Shown here: positions 55,558 to 64,000 of the stretch, piece by piece
Numbering within the stretch: the stretch's first letter is position 1
Layout: every line of letters begins with the position of its first letter
DNA from: Talaromyces rugulosus
Lineage: Eukaryota; Ascomycota; Eurotiomycetes; Eurotiales; Trichocomaceae
Length of the DNA: 64,000 nt
NCBI RefSeq assembly: GCF_013368755.1
Contig: NC_049565.1
Span: forward strand, 3,968,001 to 4,032,000
Reading direction: 5' to 3'
Program-made: the position numbers and the translations under genes
The notes under the pieces: generated by a model
What the model saw: the letters and a program-made list of their open reading frames with translations, nothing else
What the model was told of the DNA's origin: nothing
Database searches by the model: none

Positions 55558-57563
55558 ATGGATTCTTCTATTGTACCTCGAAAACGCCGCTTGATCAATG
55601 ATTACTTCTCTCCTGCCCATGCCCCTGTTCGCTCTACTCCCAGCGACAGAATTGCGCAAGCCCAAGTTTCGGCCTCCTCTGCTGCTGGCCCCAGCACCTC
55701 AAAGCGACTGATGAGAGATGAGATCCCTGACTCAGAAGCTTCGGACGGGGATGGCATGCCTGATTTCACCAAATGGCGCAACCTGGGGTCATTTAAATCC
55801 CCTCTAAAGATCCCTGCCGACGATATGGTCGGAAAAGCATTGGAGCCATATGATTCAGTTGCCGAGCTCGATGATAGTGACATTGAGTCTGCTAAAGAGA
55901 AGAAAGCCCTCGAGTCCGACCCTGAGTATTCGGTTAGCGACGAGGAGGATGATGATGACGATGAAATCGCCAATCAGACAGATCCTTCGCCCGAAAAGGG
56001 TGATTCTTCGCAACTCGACAACTCAGTCGCTGTGTTCTGCTCCTCTGCAGATTTCAAACGCCCATTTGCAGTCTTGCTTCGCGGAATCATTCAGTTTTTG
56101 ATGAACTGGCACAGAAAGACATCCCTATTGATTGTTCTCTGCGAGCGATGAACCCTTCATACTGGAAGGCGTTTCGTGATCTTGATATTGACACTTGGCT
56201 CGAAAAGTATCTGAAGGCGATACCAGAACAGGTGCAAGCCTTGTTTGAAAAGGAATCATGGTCATTTGATGTTTTATTCGCTCTTCCATCGTTCAAGAAA
56301 ATCCCAAAACGCCAGGGTGTGTATGGCATCTTTTTCCAGTCTGAACATCACGGACAAGAGAAAGAAATGGGTTATGTTGGTGCTGCCCCGACTGGCTTGA
56401 AAAAGCGATTTGATGCACACAATGAGACAATTCGATATACCCGGGTAGGAACTGTCCATTCATCGAAGAAAGATATGTGTCTTTACCGACATGCCGGCCG
56501 CAGTGAGTTTCCATTTGAATTCAGCTTCAAAGTGTTGGCTGTCTTTGATGGATATACCGAGCAGAGTTATGTGTACATGCTCGAAGGAATTTTCATGGTT
56601 CTCCTCCGAACGTTTTATCTTCTATTTGAAAACAAAACAAACACACAAGCGTCATTTGACCTTTTTAATCAGGTTTGTGATAACTTTGGTATCACTCGAC
56701 AGCTTTTCGGCCTGAATATGGCCTGGTGCTTGACCCAGAAATTTCCGCATCCACTTTATTCTGTGCCTTCACCATGTCAAAACCCAGCTGGTGATATCAT
56801 GACATTGCCTTCAGGAATGAAGTCAAGCTACGGCCGACGTGTTTCATACTAAGGCGACCCTTCAAATGGATTTCTTTGCGAATGGTGCTATAATAACCAG
56901 AGCGGTGAACTTCTTCCTGACGCGGAGGCTATAGCAAAACGCAACCGACGTCGTGATGAAAAACAAGGATTGATCGATCCAATTTGTGACGGCTGTCACC
57001 GGCCCAAGTCCGAGATCATCAAGGACAACAGTCACAACGTCTCCACGCAAGTCTTGATAAATTCGCTACACAAAGATGGTAAACGGTATTGTATGTACTG
57101 CTACAATTTTGTGAAGCAAAATAAAGAGGAGCCTTCTTCAGAAGAGATAGGAAAGCTCTTTAGGGGTGAGCGGATTCGTCGTGCTCTCGAAAAAGGCGAA
57201 TACAAGGCTTGCCAGAACTGTGGATTTACTCCCCCACTAAATCATTCTGATGAGTCTGATGAACAGAAGCTCAAGTATCACAAACCCACTGAAAAAGTCC
57301 TCTGTTTTCGGTGCCGAGAGCATTACAGTGGGCATGGCACGCTTCGTGTCCCGTTTGCCGATGCTGTTCAAGAGAAAAGGCGTCAAATCAAAGAGGCCGA
57401 GAACCGAGGGGAAACCATCAAATGCTACTTGTGTCCAAACACTTGCGTAAAGGGAAAAGCAGTGGTTTCACAATGGGCCGTCGGACCAGTATGCCAAAGG
57501 AGACGATGCCTAGCCTCTTACAAAGCTGAAAATGCTCGACTGAAAGCACTTCATGCATCATGA
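55558..57563 (+). pseudogene. Broken GIY-YIG nuclease-like gene with Cys-cluster tail
   Basis: Starts at ATG 55558 (MDSSIVPRKRRLINDYFSP) and would be about 670 aa if whole, but has two lesions. At 56095-56099 a run of five T shifts the frame (GIIQF in one frame continues as FDELAQKDIP in the next), and at 56850-56852 an in-frame TAA separates GRRVSY from GDPSNGFLCEWCY. The middle holds GIY-YIG features: RQGVYGIFF, MGYVGAAPTGLKKRF and a later Glu in YMLEGIF. The tail has repeated CxxC pairs (CEWCY, CDGCH, CMYCY, CQNCG, CFRCR, CYLC) suggesting several zinc sites. The first 150 residues are acidic and Ser rich. GIY-YIG proteins cut DNA; this one is unlikely to be made whole unless the lesions are assembly errors. 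Family seems specific to filamentous fungi. Confidence 0.7.
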
Positions 57564-58169
57564 TCGGCAATCATTGTCGTTTTCATTTCGATGGGTCAAA
57601 ATCTATCTTGGCATATACTTCCTGCCACTATCATTATAAATGACTAGCTGGGTCTGACAGCTAGTAACTGTCCTTTTCAAGCGTTACTGCTTGAATCGGA
57701 GGGGCCGCGAAAGCGGTTGCGGAGAATATATACTTGTATATATATTTGATACACCGGGACTTTTGAACGGTGTCCGCACCCTCAACAAACGGGCAGACAC
57801 CTTTACGTTGGTGTTGGGGATCAGTACGTGACTACATATGTATAGTCATGGAAGCTAAGATCTGCCTACGATAGCTATCATTAAGCTGTATAGTCTATAA
57901 CAAGAAGGCAACTGATAATATAATTGGTGAGTGGCTTGACTACTTCTTCCCTGAATATGAGCTTTTCTTTGATTTTAGACCAACTTCCTTTGACGGTGGT
58001 TTATCCCCCTTTTTCTCTAGATCAATAATAAGTGATGTTGATCTTTTTACAGAAGCTGTCACTCTATATGAAGCGGCAAGGTCGCTGCCTAGAGTCATAG
58101 AAACTGACTGAATTTCAGATATGAACATATCAAACTTCTATGTAGTCAAGGTAGGTTCATATCATCTTA
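57564..58169 (-). other. Intergenic, with a small - strand frame of doubtful status
   Basis: A 62-codon frame at 57940-58128 starts with ATG (MFISEIQSVSMTLGSDLAAS) and ends Lys/Ser rich. It could be a second exon of the SDR-derived fragment upstream, since an acceptor (ACTACATAG) precedes it, but no good donor pairs with it. The rest is AT-rich. Confidence 0.3.
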
Positions 58170-58394
58170 CTAACTACTAGGAATTGTAATCAGGGATATT
58201 GAAACTGCTAAGCTATAATGAGCAAATTTCGCCAACTCTATTGAGGCTTCCATGGTTTCTAAATAATATGGTCGATCCTGGCTCGCGCGTGTTGTTGCGT
58301 AGACGAGGGATGTGGATGGCAGAGAGGCATAGTGGGTGGCTAGGGAGGCGCCGAGGCCGCGTGTTGCGCCCATGATGAGGATGTTTTTGGACAT
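58170..58394 (-). pseudogene. Short-chain dehydrogenase N-terminal fragment
   Basis: The first 40 codons encode a good Rossmann start, KNILIMGATRGLGASLATHY (TGxxxGxG type) and LVYATTRAS, as in SDR oxidoreductases of about 250 aa. After that the sequence turns to ETMEASIELAKFAHYS and stops at codon 75 without the catalytic Tyr-x3-Lys. Either an SDR gene was cut and its start joined to unrelated DNA, or an unseen intron leads elsewhere. I favour a truncated remnant. Confidence 0.6.
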
Positions 58395-58700
58395 TATTTT
58401 GTCTTTCTTTTATTTAGTATTGTTTGTTTTTGGATCTGTGAAAGTTTTAAATGCGAAAGAAGAGGTCAGTTATTGTTGTTTAAATGTCAAAGGTGAGGCA
58501 GCAATGACGCAACATGTATGATAGATGCCTCGCTGCGAATCATGCTACATGCAGTTAAAACTACAACGCAAGTTTAAGATGAAGCTTGGTTCTAATATAT
58601 TATTGGCCCTAAGACCATGCGGTCTTATAGTAATATCTTACAGCGCATAATTTATACCATCTCCGCCTTCATGTCGAATAGCTTACTTAAAGTGGATAGA
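58395..58700. other. Intergenic region
   Basis: Short AT-rich stretch with no gene. Confidence 0.5.
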
Positions 58701-60047
58701 TCAACTACCCTCTGAGAGGTCTGCCTCATCTTCCAAAGTCACCTCAGTCGGTTGGCCCTCGGAATGTAAAGAATTAGACCTTTGTGATATCGGTGTTATG
58801 GGTAAAGAAGGAAAGGGTTCGGTCGTTTCGTCATTTTCATGTATAGATGAGGGGTTACTTTGAGGCATGCTCGGGGAATTTGGACCAGAGGACTTGAACA
58901 ATTAATCAGTCAGGAGTCGAATAATAGTATATAGATTTCTTACCTGATCTCGAAGTAATCCCTGCGTCACAGCCAAGTGTTGAGCTGCGTTGCGCCTTCG
59001 CGCGATTTCTAGCTCTTCTTCGTTTTCCGCGGCTTGTTCCTCCTTGGCTAGTTCTACCATGGATGGATAATCTTCGGTTTGAATAGGTTCTGCGTCTGAT
59101 TTCGACTCTCTCCGCTCTCTTCCCCTGCCTCCCTTGGAGTCTCTGGAGGAGTAGCCGGATGTTGTCCGCCGTGATCGACCACCGCTTCCGACAAGATGGT
59201 CGTCAGATGTCAATCCGGTGCTTCGACGGGCTAAAGCAACAGCGAATTCCTCGTCCAGCGGAACAGCGTCTTCGTCGTCTTCATCGTCAAATATGAGGTC
59301 TCCTCGGGAGCTTAAAGAATTGGCCGTCTCTTGTGATGACTGTGTTATGCTTCTGACTCGTCTTTGTTTCTTCCTCGAGAGTGGAGGGGCAGGCGCGCTG
59401 TCACTTTCCTCATCCCCTTCCTCTATCAAAGGTTGAGCTTCAATACCGTCATGGGTTTCGTGGGCTTCGTATTCCTCGTCATGGGGAAGTCTTCCGGGTC
59501 GCTCCTGTAGATCAGCCGCTGATGGGCGATACTTGACTCCTCGCCGGCCAATCTGCCACGGAAGGCGCTCCAAAAACCCAATGATGGACGATTTGGGGAT
59601 CACAGTAGGATCGTTCCTCTGGTCTGGCAACACAGAACTCCTCCTCCTAGTGCGCGCCGCGCCATAGCTCATTTTGCGCTGTCGCCGGGGCTGCTGCGCA
59701 GAAGATCCACCGCGCGGGCCCCCGCTGCCGGCGAGCAGCCGGTCCAGTTCATCATTGCCCCATCCCAATAACCCATCCGTCTCGTCCTCATTATCCCAAT
59801 CGTCGTAGAAATCAAAGTTCACCTCGGCGCGACCCTGGCGCCGGCGTCGCAAGTGATTGTCGCGGCCGCTCGGTAGACACGGCTCTGTGCATTCCTTGAG
59901 ACAATTGCCGATCGAGGCAAAACAGGGCGCGAGGTACTCCTGCGCAAACGTATAGAAACCCTCTTGGGCAGTCTCATTGGCAGACTCGAGATTGTGCGAG
60001 AAACGATTCAGGGTCTGGCGGATTCGGGGGTCATTCGTGCGCATCAT
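58701..60047 (-). CDS. Acidic/Arg-rich protein with N-terminal Cys motif, unknown function
   Basis: Exons 60047-58944 and 58892-58701 give 431 aa; the intron has a GTAAGA donor and TTCAAG acceptor. The N-terminus is helical (DPRIRQTLNRFSHNLESAN) followed by a Cys motif, APCFASIGNCLKECTEPC (C-x6-C-x3-C-x3-C), which could be palmitoylated or bind metal. Next is FDFYDDWDNEDETDGLLGWG, which looks conserved. The rest is low complexity: Arg/Ser, Asp/Glu stretches and Ser/Pro rich tail, probably disordered and phosphorylated. No membrane helix. I believe it is a conserved fungal protein of unknown function. It is divergent from the methyltransferase gene. Confidence 0.8.
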
Positions 60048-60416
60048 CGTTGCTTCCAGTCACATTGAAATCGGGGCAGAGGATGTGCCCGGGCCAAAGT
60101 CCGTCGTTGCTCTGGGAGGGGGGGGTTTGTGTTTCACATGCCTTGTCGCAAGGGCAGATTGTGAAGATATGTCGGGCATAACCTATGGGTGAGAAGGAAT
60201 GCGATGATTCATTGCGATGGAGGTTGGGGGCACCGTTTGGCGGGTGATCGATCCGCTAACACTAAACACTTGTTCCCCACGCACGTGAGGAGATAAGCCG
60301 CGCCAATCAACATGGTACCAACTTTTCTATCCCGTACAACACACATCAGAAGTCACTGAAGTAGTGGAACACGCAGCTTTGGTTTTCGATATGACTGGTC
60401 TCGGCTGATATACAAC
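60048..60416. other. Divergent promoter region
   Basis: Between the acidic-protein gene (-) and the methyltransferase gene (+). GC-rich left half, nothing else of note. Confidence 0.5.
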
Positions 60417-61530
60417 ATGGTGTACTATATACGCTTCCTAAAGCCCCCCAAGGTGCAGGATGGCAAAAACGGACTCGTCTCGGTCTCAACGCTGATCTCC
60501 ATCACAACAGATCTGGGCGATGCATTTTTGGCCGAAGATGTGTCACTACATGCACAATTACTCGCCCTTGATACAAACACTGTTATCCAAGGGAAGGCTG
60601 TCTCGTGGCAGGCGGGGAAACGAGAGCTACTGGTTTCAATTGGACCTGTTAGACTTAGTTTGACAAAGCAGTCGATCATCTTAGCGATTGGGGAAAAGAC
60701 TGTTTGCGTTGACGAGCTGGGTGATTGCACCACTACACCACTGGTTATATCAGGATGCAGCGCGGCTTTCGGCGGACCTCAAGGCACTACTGCTGCGAAG
60801 CTCGTTGAGAGACGATTTGCCTTGCGGAGTGACAGCCAGCTTCGGATCTGGGAAGAGACCGGCAACAATATTGCGCGGCATATATGGTACGCTGGGATGG
60901 CGTGAGTGAGGTATTGCCAGTCACTGATTATTATGTACAAATACTAGGGATGCTGCACTTGCCGCTGTTATATGCTTGCGAAATACAATCAACAACGAGG
61001 CCGCCGGAATGCAGCAACTCCAGAATCGCATAAAAAACGGAGGAAAGAAAGCTGTCCGCGCTGTAGAATTGGGTGCAGGCTGTGGGATTTTCGGCATTGC
61101 CCTCGCCCAGATGCTCCCTCGATGCGCCGTCACACTCACAGATCTCCCAGAAGTGGACGAGATCGTGTCTCGCAACATACAGGCTGCGCGCCTGGCACCG
61201 GGATCAGCACTTGATTTCCAAGTGCTCGATTGGGACGAGAAGCCGAGCGACGATGTTTTCGGAGAGGCAGTGGACCTGGTCCTCGTATCAGACTGCACGT
61301 ACAACGCCGACAGTCTCCCCGCGCTGGTCCGAGTCCTGGGATACCTGACCAACGTTTCGCCTCATGCTCTCGTGTTGGTCTCTTTAAAGCGACGCCACGA
61401 AAGCGAGGCGGTCTTCTTCGAGCTCATGCAGGAAGCGTCGTTTGCCATCCTGGAGCAAACAGGCGTGTCTCTCCCGGCGCCGTACTCGGAAACGGACAGC
61501 ATTGAGATGTATGCGTTTGGACGGACGTGA
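60417..61530 (+). CDS. Protein-lysine methyltransferase-like (METTL21/EFM-type)
   Basis: Exons 60417-60901 and 60948-61530 give 355 aa; the splice restores GMAD-type frame (AGMA-DAALAAV). It is a class I SAM-dependent methyltransferase: motif I VELGAGCGIFGIALA, then LTDLPEVDEIVSRN, the acidic-loop LDWDEKP and LVSDCTYN, the DxxY-like motif of the lysine-methyltransferase group that modifies proteins such as elongation factors and chaperones. The N-terminal 160 residues form an extra domain before the catalytic one, with TTAAKLVERRFALRSDSQLRIWEETGNN bridging them (read in two parts: LVERRFALRSDSQLRIWEE and TGNNIARH). Probably cytosolic. Target not known. Confidence 0.85.
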
Positions 61531-61802
61531 GTGCATTCAATATCTAGATATATTACAATATAAAATAGATGCATTTATACAGTAAGTAATGCGAGCACGC
61601 TGATTGGTCAAAGGCAGAATGTGCGTCATCGCGATCTTGAAAAGGTGGGGCTACGTAATACTGCTCGTGATTGGCCAGCGTTGGGTTATAGATCTCTTGG
61701 CAACAGCTAATGTTGTTTGCAACATTTGCATTAACTAGCTAGTATCAACAACAGTTTTGGTAAAGCAATTTGTTTATTCGTTTTCTTAACATTGTGTTTC
61801 TA

Positions 61803-62914
61803 TCATTTAACGCCAAGCTCCAACAGATAATCGATTATTTTTGTTTTTTCTTCAATGTCTTGAAGCCATGGGGGCACCCTCTCCCTCAAGGGGGCACTTG
61901 TTGAATAACATGCCATCGACAAAGAAGTGGTTACAGGCCCAATTGTCAGATTTGCATCAGTCCCTTTTTCTACAAGAAACTTCGCCATCTTAAATTGTCC
62001 AGAATGTGCTGCCGCCATTAGAGGGGTTCCTACCCAGTTTGGCTTGTGCCTACACAGTTAGGGCTTGCACCCATTTCAAGGAAAAGATTGAGCAAAGGTT
62101 TATTGCCGTAAAATGCTGCATCGCACACAGCATTTGGAGTAAATGAACGTCCAGTAGGACTGACCAACCTCCATCTCTCCAAAATAGGCCTGAGAGTGGC
62201 GTCGCATGTCATTATTCTTGAGTCTGAGGGTTCATACATACTCCATCTGAGTTCTGCTCCTTTGTCCAAAAGCAATTTCACAATTGGCAATGTATTTTGT
62301 TTGCAACGTTTCACGGCCTCGTCAATAATATCTAAGGCTTCACGGTAAAGGCTCGGTACATCCGCCCGGTCTTTTGAGACAAGGTCGACAAGTTCGTTAT
62401 GTCCCATTTGTAATGCTGCCCTCAAAGCTTGTAGTTTAGCCTTTGCTGTGGGCACGCTAAATATCTCATAATTTATACATTCCTGCATATATGCATGACA
62501 ATTATACCGACTCGCGCGTGTGATATGCGTTTGATTTACCGCAGCCCCGTTTTCGATAAGTAGTCTAACCATGCGGTAATGACAGCATCTTATCGCGGAA
62601 TCCAGAGGGGTTAGATAATAATCATACCCATAAGAATCTCGATGGATATAATAACCAGCGGGGCTGTCTGGGAATATGATATTAAGATGAAAGTTTTCCT
62701 GTATCGAGCGTTGTACTGTGTCCACTCTATTTTCTTGAACACCCCATACCAATGCTGAACCCCTATGGTGTTTCTTGTTGTACTGATAGAGGTAAGAGAT
62801 CAATGAAATATAAAATTGCCGATTACTTCTGACGAAAGCGCCGATGTCCCTCTGTGAAAGATTTGATGCGATGATTTGCAATAGCTCCAGCGGAAGACTG
62901 TCTAAAGTTGGCAT
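61803..62914 (-). pseudogene. F-box/ankyrin-repeat gene broken by a 20-base duplication
   Basis: ATG at 62914 opens an F-box-like start (LDSLPLELLQIIASNLSQRD), followed by ankyrin-type units (TPLDSAIRCCHYRMVRLLIENGA, shortened here to LDSAIRCCHYRMVRLLIENG; IVKLLLDKGAEL; LLNLFLEMGASPN). At 62029-62068 two imperfect copies of a 20-base unit lie side by side. They encode ASPNCVGT in one frame and PNWVGTPLMAAAH in the next, so the reading frame stops at 62030 while the ankyrin sequence goes on in another frame (SGQFKMAKFLVEKGTDANL) to a stop at 61803. Removing one unit would restore the frame. Such F-box/ankyrin proteins are numerous in filamentous fungi and may recruit substrates to SCF ubiquitin ligases. 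Confidence 0.7.
62029..62068. repeat. Imperfect 20-base tandem duplication
   Basis: CCTACCCAGTTTGGCTTGTG followed by CCTACACAGTTAGGGCTTGC. The offset of 20 is not a multiple of three and breaks the ankyrin gene. Several differences between copies suggest it is not a very recent event. Confidence 0.75.
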
Positions 62915-64000
62915 TTTTCATACGCGTGCAGGCTGTCGTACGAGCAGTATTCAAGGCAGTTGGCGTGTAGAGGAACAGTACTGTTGACCATTTTTTTTTT
63001 TGTAATTCAGATATTTCAAAATGGATTATTTGGGGTTAAGGTGAAGGAAAGGTGAAGGGAGGCACGGCGGATCTTAGGCATCCGCCATCATCTCATCTAG
63101 GAATAATACATACGTAAGAGAACTGGTAAGCACCCCGTAATTACTAAACTTAGGGCAGGTAAAAGATTTCCACACAAGGATTCTATTTCGAAATTTATGC
63201 AATTTCATTATCCGAATCAGCTGCTCTTACCCTCCCAGTCAGTATAAGACTATCCAGGCCTTCGTGGGAGAGCCAACATCTTAAACCACCTATTAGTAGT
63301 CTTTGCTATAAAAAAAACATATTGATGTATTTCCAACAGACTAATAACGATGTCTCAGTAGGGCGTGACATGTTAATATCATACTTTAACAAATTCAGGG
63401 CTGGATTAGGGCAAGGTGCGTGGTAATTATTACGGGACGTGCGCGTGCCGATATGCTAATAACTAGTGCGTGTCTATATATATTGGCTGGAGGAAAATCG
63501 CGCAGGAACGACTGACATCACCAATAGTTGACGTTCCAAGGCAGAAATAGTAGAAACATGAAAATCAATAATTAATAATCAACAATCAATAATCAAAGCA
63601 ATTATTGGACCGGATTAATAGCTTTAGATTAATAGCACAGCGGTAGTACTTGGTAATATTAATCTAATAGTTAGTTAGATAACAAACAATGCGGTCGGGA
63701 GGAAAAATTGTCGGTGCAAGCCGGAAGCCACCAAAAAGCGCAGCCAATTTCTATCCCCGCAAAACCACCACACACAACCTCGCTCCTCCCTCCTCCTCCC
63801 TCCTCTCCCAACCTCGCACCCTCGACTAGCAGAATCGACTCTTGTCTTGTGAAGCCTTGTAAGTGCGAATCTAAGCGTTTCCCCCCAGCCAGCGTGCCTT
63901 GCCACCTGGGACCCGCGGGGCTGATCGTTGCCTGCCCTGTGCCCTAATTAAACGACACCTTGACCGTTTTTTTCCACCCCAAGAAATCCCTCTTTTCCCC
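62915..64000. other. Intergenic region at the right edge
   Basis: Mostly AT-rich with repeated AATAATCAA words near 63565-63595. The last 250 bases become C/T rich (CTCCCTCCTCCTCCCTCC near 63783), which may be the promoter of a gene beyond the window. No coding region I trust. Confidence 0.45.

Noticed and set aside
1..64000. tRNA, rRNA, CRISPR array, intact transposon
   Set aside because: I scanned for B-box-like GGTTCGAAT patterns, direct repeats with spacers and transposase motifs and saw none I could support by eye.

Overview
The window is filamentous ascomycete nuclear DNA. Genes are split by short introns (about 45-110 nt, GT...CTRAY...AG). Several proteins are typical of Pezizomycotina: a Zn2Cys6 factor with its zinc cluster split over three exons, a large NRPS, an ABCC exporter, a P450, taxilin and CYM1. 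Gene content and style suggest Eurotiales, perhaps Talaromyces-like; that placement is inference. Most exon-intron models below were built by hand by joining splice sites and checking reading phase, and several genes are visible only after splicing.

Layout. (1) 1-17 kb is accessory. It holds the 3' part of an NRPS (A-T-C-A-T-C, window opens inside an A domain), an ABCC exporter and a five-exon GPH/sucrose-type transporter, all on the + strand and probably the edge of a secondary-metabolite cluster. These are followed by a decayed locus and two small tail-to-tail unknown genes. (2) 17.7-20.2 kb is an intronless 853-aa protein with a caspase-like (clan CD) His/Cys dyad. (3) 22-34.4 kb is mostly housekeeping: LtaS-like membrane sulfatase-fold protein, prenyltransferase alpha subunit, L-serine dehydratase, mitochondrial Met-tRNA synthetase, NTF2-like export factor, an 88-aa membrane protein with a 13-nt exon, ribosomal protein L38 and a NAT9-type acetyltransferase. 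(4) 35.4-39 kb is an accessory pair: a NmrA/atypical-SDR protein converging on a P450 that has a GC-AG intron. (5) 40.3-50.2 kb is housekeeping again: DNA polymerase delta small subunit, nitronate monooxygenase, taxilin and CYM1. (6) 51-64 kb is mixed: Zn2Cys6 factor, coiled-coil protein, a broken GIY-YIG/Cys-cluster gene, an SDR fragment, an unknown acidic protein, a lysine-methyltransferase-like protein and a broken F-box/ankyrin gene.

How genes work together. The NRPS and the two transporters could form a make-and-export unit. The SDR and P450 could act on one substrate. The housekeeping genes share no pathway. The accessory blocks carry most of the broken genes. I saw no tRNA, rRNA, CRISPR array or intact transposon.
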